Shown here in pieces: positions 1-10,719 of a stretch of DNA of 64,000 bases; within the stretch, counting starts at the first letter, position 1, and every line of letters starts with the position of its first letter. The notes beneath the pieces were generated by a model. It had not been told where the DNA came from. It was given only the letters and a program-made list of their open reading frames with translations, and searched no databases. Made by a program: the position numbers and the translations under genes. The DNA is from Adiantum capillus-veneris (taxonomy: Eukaryota; Streptophyta; Polypodiopsida; Polypodiales; Pteridaceae): positions 50,968,774 through 51,032,773 of the forward strand of contig CM043942.1 of assembly GCA_014529385.2 (NCBI GenBank). The letters run 5' to 3'.

Positions 1-659
1 GAGGAAGAGTCACTATACGCAATATGTTGGTCCTTGGTGGTACTACCTTGGGTTCCCGTTCAGGGCCCAGAACCTAAGGTAGGTGGGTATTGAGAACTCC
101 CATAAGTCAAAATGCTCGCTAGTTGCTTGGATTTTAGAACACGACTAGAGCGCAGATGCATGTGCCTTTGGCACCCTACAAGCATCGGCGAATACCCTCG
201 AAGGTTAACCGTTTGATTTTTTGGGCGTTTTGCACTCCATTTTCACTTGTTTTTTGATGTTTTATAATATCTCTTTACGATCGGTTTTTGAATTAGAGCG
301 TGTGATAGCTCAAAACGAGCATATCGCTCAGAGAGTTGTGGTGTGCTTTATAGCACAGCGTTTGGTCACCCGAAGCTCCGAAGGTCCTCAAATGGGTGGA
401 ATTTTACGTAGGCGTGAGGCTAAAATAAGTAATTTCAAAGGGTGACTGAGGCTTGAGCCTGAGCCTGAGTGTGGGCTTGGGCTTGGGCTTAGGAAATGTT
501 CCCGATCTCGGTCCTACATTTTTTTTTTTTAATATATTTTTTTTTAATTTTTTTTTTTTGATAAGGTCATCGCGGCCGTGCTGCGTGCGCGAGCACACAC
601 ACACCTAACCTACCTACTTGCAACTAACAAAGCTAGTACTACACTTAAGCTTTAATTAG

Positions 660-870
660 GACTCATGTCTCAACCTGTCTTAATGCTAGCAAACCTCTCA
701 AAGCCATTTGAGGCCCATTATGATGCTAGTGGTGATTGCCTTGGAGAGGTACTTTTTGAAGAAGGGCATGCCATAGTATACGAGATTTTTCGATTTCATT
801 TTGATATGATGATTCTTAACATCTATGAAAAGGAGCTTCTAGTTGTCTTCCATGCCTTGGATACCTAGAA
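660..870 (+). pseudogene. Ty3/gypsy RNase H fragment in the palindrome loop
   Basis: The translated segment reads like the start of a gypsy RNase H domain: a SKPFE block, a catalytic-type DASGDCLG block, then EGHAIVYE and KELLVVFHAL. The same blocks occur in element A near 43.27-43.44 kb, so the fragment comes from a related element. It is only about 67 codons with no flanking reverse transcriptase or integrase, so it is a scrap. It sits exactly in the unpaired loop between the two arms of the inverted repeat. Confidence 0.75.
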
Positions 871-934
871 GCATTGTTGTAGTACTGTGTTAGTGTGTAG
901 CAGTAGCTCTGTTAGTTGAAAGTAGGTAGATTAG

Positions 935-962
935 GTGTGTGTGTGTGTGTGTGTGTGTGTGC
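935..962. repeat. (TG)n microsatellite
   Basis: About 13 TG units lie at the inner end of the right palindrome arm. The mirrored left arm (about 594-604) carries only a short CA run, so the tract expanded on one side only. Confidence 0.9.
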
Positions 963-1260
963 TCACGCACATAGCGCGACCGTGGCGACCTTATCCAAAA
1001 AAAAAGCAAAAAATATTTATTTTAAAAAAAAGAAAAGTTAAATTCTTTAAAAAAATAATAATTTAAAGGTAGGACCAGGATCGGGAATATTCTCGAGGCC
1101 CAAGCCCAAGCCCAAGTCCAAGCCTACACTCAGGCTCAAGCCTCAATCACCCTTTAGAATTACTTAATTTAGCCTCACGCATAAGTAAAAATGGACCTTT
1201 TGAGGACCATCGGAGCTTCGGTAACCAAACGCTGTGTTGTAAAGCACACCACAACCCCCT

Positions 1261-1342
1261 AAGCGATACGCTCATTTCGAGCTATCACACACTCTAACCC
1301 AAAGCGATACGCTCGTTTCGAGCTATCACACACTCTAACCCA
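1261..1342. repeat. 41-bp tandem duplication in the right palindrome arm
   Basis: Two adjacent near-identical 41-bp units start with aagcgatacgctc; they differ at one base (ctcattt versus ctcgttt). The left palindrome arm has only one equivalent unit near 296-335. The duplication therefore postdates the inverted duplication, or one copy was lost on the left. Confidence 0.85.
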
Positions 1343-1469
1343 AAAACCAATCGTAAAAAAACATTAAAAAATATCAAAAAACGAGTGAAAACAGGGTGCA
1401 AACCGCCCAAAAAATCAAGCGTTTAATCTTCGAGGGTATTCATCAACGCTTGTAGGGTGCTAAAGGCAC

Positions 1470-3018
1470 ATGCATCTGCGCTCTTGTTGTGTGCTAGAGG
1501 CCGAGCAACTAGCAAGCATTTCGACTTACGTGAGTTCTCAATACCCACCTACCTTAGGTTCCGGGCCCTCAGCGCGAACCCAAGGTAGTACCACTCAGGA
1601 CCCGCATATTGTATCTAGTGACTCTTCCTCTGACTACGACGTCATGGAGAATTACCCAATGCCTAATCCTGATAGCTCAAGCCAAGACATGCATGCCATG
1701 GGCCCATGGTCCGGGTCAAGCGTGCTTAGCCACTTGAAGGAAACCTTTAGTAGAGCCACTCGCTCCGAACATGGAGCTAACGATGTAAATGAAGGGGGTG
1801 GGGAAGTAAATTCACCACTCATGAACAACGTAGATCCCATGCTCGTGGAGAGTGTGCACATGAATACTCCATTCACTGCACCCCCTGACTCTTCAGAGCT
1901 ATTCCCCTCCGAGGTTATATTACCTGATGGTAGAAGCCTTGCCAAAGTGCAAGAGGTTGAGCGATATATCCTTGCGGGGAGAGGGAAAAGGAAATCGAGA
2001 GCCTACGCAAGGCAGAGCAATGGAAGGAGTTAAAAGCGAAGGCCCCTATGTCAATATCCTTGCTAGGAGAGCAATTGAGTGCTCCTGAATTAGCAACCAC
2101 TAAGGGTCAACCCATAGAGAGCCACATTGCATCTAGTTCAAAGGACACCCATAGCACCTCAATCCTAGATGGAGCATTCCTATATGAAAACAGGGAGTAC
2201 GAACTACAAATGGAAACTCTAACTAACCTATACACAAGTCACACCTATCATGTGGGTTGGTTAGATGTCCTACAATCCACAATGAGTGCTTCTAGTATAG
2301 AGGATCAACAACAAAGAGTTTGTGAGGTCATCCATAGGGTTATTGAGCTAGAGAGACAGAACAAGGGGTCCACATGCCTTCAACGGGTCTCATGAGATTC
2401 TTGGATACAGGGAAGGCTAAACAACCAACCTTATCGCAAATGGAGACTCCCTCGATAAGTCCGATGGATCCTCCATATGCTGTTTTGCCAGGGGTCTTAG
2501 TGCAATCTGAGCCCACAAGTGATAGCTTTATCTTTCCGAGTCTATCTCATCTTTCACTTGATCACACCACAACTACCATGCATACCCCAATGATGGGCAT
2601 GCCAAGAAACACACCATGGACCTCATTTGTTAGTAAAGCACCGCTACATGGTAGCTCAATGGCTGCAACAATACCTACAAGTGGGTATCAATCATATACA
2701 CCTATAGGTCCTCGTACCCATGTAGTTCCTACCCCTCCCATTGTTTCAACTACCTATGCTCTACAACCACAACACCCAAGCTCTTATTTCCATGGGACCA
2801 TACCAGCTAGCACTAGCATGTCACATCCGACGTCTGCTATGCCTAGGGCCACACAAATGAACTTTGGACCGCCACATGGCACAACACCATACCAAACGTG
2901 GAACCCAAGGGCTTCCTATGCGACAAGCCCAATGCCAATACCTACTCCACATGTAGTCTCTGGAGCGCCTTCACCCACGGTGCCTGCTCACTTAGGTGAC
3001 TTGGCAACATTTGCTTAA
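1470..3018 (+). pseudogene. Upstream part of a gypsy gag-like region (unrecognised protein)
   Basis: Three overlapping frames (1470-2033, 2048-2395, 2374-3018) form a discontinuous coding stretch ahead of a recognisable gag domain. The first is Ser/Asp-rich and acidic. The last is a 214-codon low-complexity stretch rich in Pro, Thr, Ser and Met, as in linkers. I recognise no domain here. Position and strand suggest the amino-terminal part of the same Gag polyprotein, now frameshifted. The first ATG lies inside the right arm of the palindrome. Confidence 0.4.
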
Positions 3019-3059
3019 GCTATTGGTCGATCTATTGCTGAGAATATGCGTAACATGTC

Positions 3060-3632
3060 TGATAGAGAACCTAGAGTAAGGTAGTACATATAGCCAAGCT
3101 CACACAAAAATTTAGTGGAGACGGGGATGTGAGAAAGCATATCAAAGTTTTTGAACAAATATACGATTCTCTAGGAGAACACAATGACCTGCATAAGAGT
3201 AATGCTTTAAGCCTAACCTTAAGTGGGAAGGTTGGGGATTGGTATAGAACCCTAAGGGTGGAAGAAAAAATGATTTACCCTACTCTTAAGAGATTGTTGT
3301 TGAAAGAATACATACGAGAGGGAGTGATTTGGGGTGTAGCCTCTCAGCTCCAGAAGGCCCAACGAGAGAAAGAAGAGTCGTTGAGAGACTTTATTAGTCA
3401 CTTGAAGCATTTGAATTCTCGTTGTAATCCAAATGAGCTCTTCAATAATAACCAATTTCTAGATAGATTCATTAGGGGATCACGACATGAGGATATCTAC
3501 AATGGCCTAGTCATTAGAGGTATCACCACTTGGGAAGCAGTCACCACCAATGCGATCCAATTGGAGGATAACTTAATGATTCAAGGAGAAAGAGTGTCTG
3601 TTGAGCCTAAATCTACTAGCTCACAAGCATAG
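3060..3632 (+). pseudogene. Ty3/gypsy Gag core (retrotrans_gag domain)
   Basis: The frame reads KLTQKFSGDGDVRKHIKVFE, then ALSLTLSGKVGDWYRTL and the block FISHLKHLNSRC. This is the retrotrans_gag pattern, in which a conserved W-Y pair sits in the capsid-like fold. The frame has no clear ATG; it is open from about 3080, upstream of a GTG at 3129. It ends with a stop at 3630-3632, before the zinc-knuckle segment in the same frame. Gag forms the virus-like particle and binds element RNA. This copy is broken into several pieces and looks inactive. Confidence 0.8.
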
Positions 3633-3644
3633 GGGCATGAGCCA

Positions 3645-4916
3645 ATGACCATAAAGCCTATTGCTAAAGAGACAAATATATCTGAGATGACTTTAGCAGA
3701 TCTCACCAAGGCTATCCAAGAAAGCCTTAGGGGTAATCCTGCTCCACAAAACACTCATATGTATCCAGGAAGGGAGAAACAATGGTGCTCAATTTGCTTA
3801 GGCCCACATAGTACGAGTGAATGTCCTACTTTCAGAGTGAAGTTTAACGGGACTTGTAACGCATATGGTAGGTATGGCCATCAAGCTAAGGATTGCCTAA
3901 TGCTTAAATGCATCATGTAAAATAGACCACCTGTAGCTTGGACAGACTCACCTTGAGTTCCTGCATTGATTCCTACCCCACCTGTTGAGCAAAAGTTGTC
4001 ATCACAGCACATGGTTCCTAGAGCCCAAAATGTTGTCCAAACCACACCATTGCCACCCCCAGTGCTAGGACCACAACCCCCTCATCCAAGAGTTACACCT
4101 ATGAACCAAGTGGGTTGTGAGCCATCTAGTACTTATTTGGATTGTGACGAGGACATAGATTCTCTTGAGGAGTGCCCCAAGTACTATATGGAGGACCATT
4201 GAGGATAAATCAAACCCGTATATCAAGCTACTACTCTAGCAGCAAGAGGCCAAAATATCAATAGTTTTACTAGGAGACCACCTCTTCAGTGCTACAAATG
4301 TGGTGGACCACATCGAGTAGCTGAGTGTCCTATTAGAATGCAAAAGAATGCTACACTAATGCAAAAAATTCAAGGGGGTGCATTGTGAATGCCAATACTC
4401 ACTTGTAATCGTTGTGGCATATATCATTTGATCGCACAATGTCCTAACAATCCAAATACTCCAAATATCACACCACTGAACTTAATAGATATTATCAATG
4501 GGACACCAAAAACTACAAACATAGCACCAGTAAATGCACTCACACGGTCGATGCTCCAAAAGCAAAATTACATCCTCGAAGAGAGAGATGCTGCATCCAT
4601 TGGCCGAGCGAAGAAGAAGAAAACACAAAGAAAGAGATCTCTTAGTGCTTCTAGCTCAAAACCTAGTTCAAAGACTAACATAGGGACAAGAGAGGATCCT
4701 GTGTATATGAATGAATATGAGGATGACTCAGATTTGATAGAGACCACGGAGACCAAAATTGTTACTATAAAGGAAAAAGCCAGTGAGGAGAATCATGGGA
4801 GGGAATCGAGCGGAAACATTGCTAGGGAAAGCGTGAGGGAATTGCAATGGTCAGAAAAAGAGTATTCAAAGTTAATCCACCCAGTTGCAAACCCCAAGAT
4901 AATCCACAAGGGATGA
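3645..4916 (+). pseudogene. Gag zinc-knuckle region with variant CX2CX3HX4C fingers
   Basis: Four CCHC-like knuckles lie in one frame broken by stops: CSICLGPHSTSEC (about 3787), a mutated one with its second Cys replaced by Tyr (CNAYGRYGHQAKDC, about 3857), CYKCGGPHRVAEC (about 4290) and CNRCGIYHLIAQC (about 4402). Three have one residue fewer between the second Cys and the His than the classic CX2CX4HX4C. After the last knuckle comes a Lys/Arg-rich patch (RAKKKKTQRKR) and an acidic tail. Knuckles bind RNA in the nucleocapsid part of Gag. Stops at about 3918, 4200 and 4386 break the frame. Confidence 0.7.
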
Positions 4917-5540
4917 AAACTGAGAAATCCAAGAAAAAGATCGGAACCTATCCAAACCCAGCAGCGGAAATTGAACGAGTCCAACAATTGAGGGGTTTGG
5001 TGGAAGAGACTCAACGAGAGATAGAGCCTGAACCCAAGCATATCAAGATGTCGGACACAGTGTTTCTCACACAAGTTCAACCTCACAAGAACCATAGGCC
5101 GTTAGCCATACCCGGTATCATTCGGGAAGAGAGTGAGTTTAGAACTTAGGACATCTGAAAGTGGACATATACCTTTTCTACTGGAAAGAATGTTTGGTGA
5201 GGAAATGCCCGACCCCCTTGAGGAAGTGGAGATTCCATCTTCACCATTCTCTTGTCAGGGTCCTACGTCCCACAAGATGCCATTGAATGTTGCCAAGATG
5301 ATGGATTTCATGTCCTCAGAAATCCGCACCACTATCATATCTAAGTTATACGGAGATCCAGAGTTATTTGTAGCACTTCGATCGCTTCTCAATGTGGAGA
5401 ATTATAGGCTGGGTTACCGCAATTTGCACATATGAACAGGCCTAGCTCGGTAATGAATGATGAGGAACATTTAGCATCACCACCTGACTTGGAGGGACAT
5501 GAATCTGTAGTTGAAATACCCACCCGGGGGATTCACTATT
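4847..5540 (+). pseudogene. Unrecognised reading frames after the gag region
   Basis: Frames 4847-5149 and 5133-5435, then a short tail to about 5540, stay open and overlap. They probably continue the same degraded polyprotein. The first is Lys/Glu-rich; the second carries a mixed hydrophobic block (FMSSEIRTTIISKLYGDPEL). I see no protease DTG motif and no reverse-transcriptase motif, so the element loses its pol here. Confidence 0.3.
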
Positions 5541-6788
5541 AGTAATAGGGGGATGTCACCTGCGTGCATCCAAATTAGAGAAACCCCCTATGTACGATAT
5601 CTTGCATGCTAGCCTACCCCCTACATATAGACAAGATATGGACATTATCGCAATGAGCCATCCCCCCTCGAACGGATTTCATACGGAATGTAATGACCCA
5701 CTATTTTATGCATACTAGTAACAAAACAATTTTAGAAGCACATGCTTTTGCAAAAATATATGTTAAATTGCAAATGAACGGAAGTGTAGGTTGTAGTGTG
5801 TTTTCATTTGAGAGAGCAAACCACTATGAAAAGAAACAAATATGATGAATACCACATTAAAATAAACCAATCGATTCAATGTAATTTGTCAAAAAACGGA
5901 CAACATTTCCCCTATAAACTGATACAAATCTCAGTCTCGAAACAAACGATACTAGCCACCTACTCAGTAGGCTTCCCACATGGGATTTAAGGCACAGATG
6001 AAATGGATTGTTCTCTAAATAACAAATAATGGCATGCTCATAAACAACCATAGAAAACTTCATTTATCAAATCAAAACACATTACTAAACAACCCATTAA
6101 AAGATTAAACTTTTTAAATAGAAACATTGCGCTTGAGAACACTTGCTGCATCAACCTTAAATGATAGATCTTATGTCTACTATCAATTATCAATTATTGA
6201 ATAAACCATGATACATATCTTATACATAAGTATTTTTATACAAGTACTCCTATCTAGGTATTGAGCACAATACTAAGTCACATATGCTTCAAAGTGTAGT
6301 CATCCCTTATCTTTACCACTTGTATCTAGCAGACAAGCGGCGGCACTGTTATTGGGAGCAAGGGGCAATCAGATATGATGTGGTAATGAAGGGCATGTCA
6401 ATTGGTTGTGTGGAATGAGAGTGGCATGGATGGGTGGCAATATGCTAACATAATCTAGCATTGAGGCAAGCCATCAATCATGGAAACAAGTTGTGGACAC
6501 AATGTAGGCATGCATGGCCATTGGTGTCCACAGCAGGCAAGGTGGTTGTATATGGGAATCCTTGGACCCTTGCTAGAAAAAAAGGCAAGACAGAGGATGC
6601 ACGTCCTAATAGATGATGCAAAGGGTTCCAATTGCCCACCGCAGGGACCATAGGCAAAGGATTTGCCCACCTACCATAATGGAAGACCCACATAACTAGC
6701 AGGAAGAACGAAAGCCAACAAACAAAGTACAAAGAGCACCCCTACACCCCCAAGTTCCAACATAACATTTAATTTCATTTCAACTTCT
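5541..6788. other. Non-coding stretch with a possible LTR start
   Basis: No supportable gene. A sequence beginning TGTAATGACCCA at 5689 resembles the 5' end of many plant gypsy LTRs and lies just after the gag remnant, so it may be the start of an LTR. I could not find its partner or its 3' end. The rest is AT-rich with short unsupported frames. Confidence 0.3.
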
Positions 6789-6819
<31 letters not shown>

Positions 6820-6824
6820 CGCGC
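6789..6824. repeat. (TG)n(CG)n compound microsatellite
   Basis: About eleven TG units run directly into about six GC units. Alternating purine-pyrimidine runs of this kind can adopt left-handed DNA. Confidence 0.9.
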
Positions 6825-6839
6825 CCAACCTTTTATTCA

Positions 6840-7660
6840 ATGCTTCATTCCACATGTTTGCCGCTTAGTCTCTGCATTCGCGTCCAAACAGTCATAACAG
6901 ACATCACCTACATTAACATCAAGGCCAAGCACATGAGCTGAGTTCCAAATGGCCAGAAGGATCGTAGAAGAAGCACTAGTAAGAATTTGGAGCCATACCA
7001 GATGTGCATCAACTGGAGATGGAAATTCTTTTTTAGGTTTTGCTTGAGTGTCCTTTCTTTTTTTTCTCGATGTTTTTGACATTTCTAAATTTTTGTTTGA
7101 AGGATATCTGCCACTAATTTTGTCCTTGACACAATCATGTGCATCTATATGCATCAGGAACTGTGTTCTACTGGGAACTGATGGCATAGGTCTAGCTTTC
7201 AAATTTCTAGTGTCTCTTTTTTGTCTATACCATTCCTGTCTTCTCGGTTTTTGGTTAGGAAAGTCAAAATACTTTTCCAGCCCTCCTTTCATGAGTAGCT
7301 TAGCTCTAACATGTTTTTTTTTCCGACCCCGAATCATCTGAGGTAGCTGAGTGTTCTTCTAACTCATCTGTTGCATCATAGTAGAGTTCTGAAAAAACTT
7401 GTTGAGCTATTGTCAGTTTCTGTGTTAATCCAACTGAAAATCATATTATGATATCCATACGGTTTTCCATCCATCATCCTTACATGTTCCCGAGCTGCAC
7501 TACTATTAAACTTCGCACGTACATCTGGATGTAGTGGAAGAAGATCCACATGTGAATGTGCCTCATCAGCTAGTTGTTGCTGCCACCACTCCTCCCATGA
7601 ACAATAGCGATGATTTCCTCCCCCTTCACAAAACCCGAACCATTACTGTAGACGGCTGAG
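6840..7660 (-). pseudogene. Decayed copy of an unrecognised host-like protein gene
   Basis: On the minus strand three segments join through frameshifts: one containing EEWWQQQLADEAHSHVD (about 7600-7550) and KPYGYHNMIF (about 7465), one containing QQVFSELYYDATDELEE (about 7405-7355), and a 166-codon basic segment (7337-6840) containing KGGLEKYFDFPNQKP and MPSVPSRTQFLMHIDAHD. One frameshift coincides with the T9 run at 7312-7322. Composition is unlike the surrounding transposons. I do not recognise the family. The absence of clear introns and the frame breaks suggest a processed or decayed copy. The last ~60 codons, with two CXXC-like cysteines, may be chance sequence. Confidence 0.45.
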
Positions 7661-7749
7661 ATAGTTTCACTAAGTGGGAACGTTCTCTTAGGAGACGGGC
7701 AGTGAATTGTCAAGTAATTACTACGGTAATTACCATGGTAAACCCAAGG

Positions 7750-7760
7750 TATATAAATAG
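7750..7760 (+). promoter_or_regulatory. Candidate TATA box
   Basis: TATATAAATAG is followed by a GC-rich start-site-like context (ggcccatt). It faces away from the host-like remnant, and the downstream sequence is non-coding, which fits an LTR promoter. I found no matching second LTR. Confidence 0.35.
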
Positions 7761-9374
7761 GGCCCATTACATTGTAATCGGGTTGGCATTTGGGTTAGCA
7801 CAATCTTGAGCATAGTCAGATTAGCATTTTGGAGGCATTTGTACTTGAGTTGTCAATCATTGGCAGTTGTTGTTGGGCTATACTCTAACTGTAAATCACA
7901 TCATACTTATTGTAATCTTTCATCTGTAATTCCAATCACGGCAGATATTCCAGTTACACTTACTCTGTATTCAGTACTCTGAATCTAAATCTGAATATTA
8001 TTCTCAGTAGGTAGTCTGGTTCTCATTCCAGTAGATAAATTCCGGTTCAGTTTCTGATTCTCTGTCCAGTCGATTGTCTAAACTAATACATCATCAGTAG
8101 CCGAAATCTTCTAACACTAGAATTAGCTATCTCAAGAGATCGGCTCCAATTCCAATTAGCAAGGCAACATTACGATTCACCATGAAGAACGTCACAATTC
8201 ACCATGAAGATCAAACTTTGAATTAGCTAATAATTACATGTTCATTCTCGTGACCTGATTCTGCCACCCATAATTGTTTTTGTCATCCCTTAAGCACACA
8301 GCCGTGTGCCCTGCATATGCACTGCTAAATTAGTGAAGAGGACAAGACCATCAATTTTGAATTTTTCAGCCAATGATATTCATTCAGGTGATTTCCTAGG
8401 CTTACTGTACAGAACGAGCTCCCTATCGATTGAGCGAGGAATGGGACGGTGTTCACAAAAGGATCTGACAGAGAGCTTTGCTGATGGTGCTGGTCATCGC
8501 CGCATAATTCAGGTTTGGTCACACCTCTATAAAGTCTTATCAAAGTAAAGCAAATATGGTTTGAATGTGTGCTTGGGACAGTGCATGCACTGAGGTCGCC
8601 GTTACTGTGTGCATGCACTGTGGTCGCCGTTACTCTGCGCGGAAGCTTCCTTCCAGTTTCCTAGGGCTGGCCCAATAGAGGGGTCACAGTCACATGGCTT
8701 CTTGCACTCAATTGCTTTGCAAGAGCCGTCTGATGCCCAATCAAATCTCTTGGGCAAAAATACCACAGAATTTGTTGAAGGACCGTCTAAGAACGATGCA
8801 AATTCCACCAAAAACAATGAACTGAGGGGTGTCTTTTAAAATTTTCTTTTTGCCTCCCAAGCAGCGTTTCCTGCAGTCCCTGCGGGGGTCTAAATGTATC
8901 CAATATGGGATGTGTTGCCTTTGTTTTCAAACACAGTCTGGGGAGAAAGCTCCAACATTGTGTTTTTAGAGAAGCACATGGGTGGCTCTGTCAAAAATTA
9001 GGGGGGCGCTAGGGAGGCTTTGAAACTTTGGATAAGTGGGTGACACCAATAGCTGTAAGTAATCTCTAATGGTTCATTTGCAGATGCAGTGACCTCCACC
9101 TTTGTTAGAAAAAACACAACAAAGCACCAGTACCCCCTTGCATACAGAGCTAGTGGTGAAATTTACTTTTGATCTGCTCTTGCTCCCTTTGCCATTGTTT
9201 TTGAAGTCGTTCACGCTCAGCCTGCTCTTTTGCTTCGTGCTCCCTAAAGTATTATCCTCCAGTTTCACAGAGAGTAATCCACTCTCAAATTCATGTAGAC
9301 AGGCCGTTGATTTAGGGTAGATGATGGACCGTCATTGGTGGTGCGGGGCGGGGTTGGGCTGTAGATTCAGATGT
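7761..9374. other. Mostly non-coding stretch with short open frames
   Basis: Short frames at 8306-8548 and 8609-8839 have ordinary composition but no recognisable domain, and frames on the opposite strand are equally open. I cannot support a gene. A short tandem duplication lies at 8581-8634. Confidence 0.4.
8581..8634. repeat. Short tandem duplication
   Basis: The unit gtgcatgcactg(a/t)ggtcgccgttact occurs twice with a period of about 30 bases. The core contains the palindrome tgcatgca. Confidence 0.8.
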
Positions 9375-9397
9375 GGGGCGGGGCGGGATGGGAGGGG
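9375..9397 (+). other. G-quadruplex-capable G-rich motif
   Basis: Five G-runs (GGGG, GGGG, GGG, GGG, GGGG) are separated by loops of one or two bases, which fits an intramolecular quadruplex. A related G-rich stretch lies just upstream (about 9342-9357). An 85-bp GA tract follows within 70 bases. Confidence 0.6.
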
Positions 9398-9430
9398 AAA
9401 CAAGGAGATCGAAGAGGACGCAGGCCTGTG

Positions 9431-9461
9431 CAGAGTTACAAGCTAGGGCAGAGTTACGAGC

Positions 9462-9548
<87 letters not shown>
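9431..9548. repeat. 18-bp duplication followed by a long (GA)n tract
   Basis: Two copies of cagagttac(a/g)agctag precede about 43 uninterrupted GA units. The frames through it are poly-Glu/Arg artefacts. Confidence 0.95.
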
Positions 9549-9551
<3 letters not shown>

Positions 9552-10342
9552 TTACTTGAGCCATGTAGATTTCTAGGGTCTACAGAGTGCGTCGTTGCTT
9601 GCACGTTGTTGACCATGGTGTCATTGCTTGCGTTGTTGTGAATGGTATGGGCATGCCTCCGCCATATTTGGGCAAGAAAAACCTCCCATCCAAAAGCATA
9701 CTCAAAATGGCGTCGAGCTGGTTGCCAACAAAGACATGGCCTTTAGCTCCGTTTGGCAATGTGTATGCAGTGTTGCTGCCATTTCCTAGTCTCAGCACAT
9801 AGCTCACAAGGGACGAGTGTGAGGACCTTAGTTAGGGGATATGTAAGAGGAAATCCTTCAACTATTTAATACATAAGTCAATGTAAGGTTTCCAATTTCT
9901 GAAACCTAATATGATTATTGAAAAAGCAAGGTAGAATTGTCCGACCATGGCAAATATTGGTATTTTTGGAATCTTAAGCACAGCAAACCCCGGGCTAGAA
10001 ATTTTCAGAATTGAATTCCGATAAAAACTGGCATAGTTATGACCCCTAGAAGTTTACACTGTGAATTGAGTAAAATAGGTAAAATTGAAGGGTTGCAGTA
10101 ATCATTTAAGCATAGACTTTATTAAAGTCCTAGATATTTACAAGATATTTACCAATTAAGCAAAAATAGGTCAAAATATAGCAGAATTGATATTTTAAAC
10201 GCTGGTAGGTAATGGGAGGGTCATCACTAACCTGCCAGGGACTCATTTAGTAGCAGGGGGCGTTTTCTGACTTGCTGGGGGCTGCTTGAACTTCAAGCAA
10301 CTGCCTTTTTCAGCCGGTGAGAGCTTATGAGTGCCAGAAAAC

Positions 10343-10350
10343 TATAGATA
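10343..10350 (+). promoter_or_regulatory. Candidate LTR TATA box, copy 1
   Basis: tatagata follows the motif ccagaaaac and precedes gg-acccc. The aligned site in copy 2 is the better consensus TATAAAAAGG after ccagaaggc. Confidence 0.4.
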
Positions 10351-10719
10351 GGACCCCTAGCTTCACATTTTACGGAGACTCGGAGCCTTGACACACTCTC
10401 TCTCCTCTAGAGAGACCACTATGCAGAAATCATTAGAGATTAATCTCTAATTGATTAACCTAAACGGTAATTAGTTTAATCTTTCTTAATTAGCAAGGTT
10501 AGATTAAGCTATTTTGTTAATAAATCAGAGATTAGGCCTATGTATGCTCCTCAAACCTCTCTTAATTAAGTAATCTCTGCTGATTATTATAATTAAGCTT
10601 AGTAATACTAAGCTAATTAATTATCTTATCATATTAAGACTGAAATTAGCCAAATTAACCATGAATTAATGGTAAATATATTAATTAAGCTTAGATTAAG
10701 TTGAGGTAATTCTCAGAGT

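Larger units (their letters stand above)
1..1631. repeat. Large inverted repeat (palindrome) at the left window edge
   Basis: The first ~630 bases reappear in reverse complement at about 911-1631. Base 1 onward (gaggaagagtcact) pairs with agtgactcttcctc near 1618-1631. The inner ends pair at 611-628 and 911-928 with one mismatch in 18. The loop (about 629-910) holds a gypsy RNase H fragment. Arm lengths differ because the right arm has a longer TG run and a 41-bp tandem duplication. The left arm also holds a hexamer array built on GGGCTT (about 470-490), mirrored as AAGCCC in the right arm. The right arm runs into a gag-like reading frame. The left arm reaches base 1 and probably continues outside the window. 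Confidence 0.85.

Noticed and set aside
7048-7341. 97-codon hydrophobic plus-strand frame
   Set aside because: It is the antisense shadow of the host-like minus-strand remnant, which has more complex, protein-like composition.
9580-9807. Overlapping open frames on both strands
   Set aside because: Both are open over the same span, no domain is recognisable on either, and there is no supporting context.
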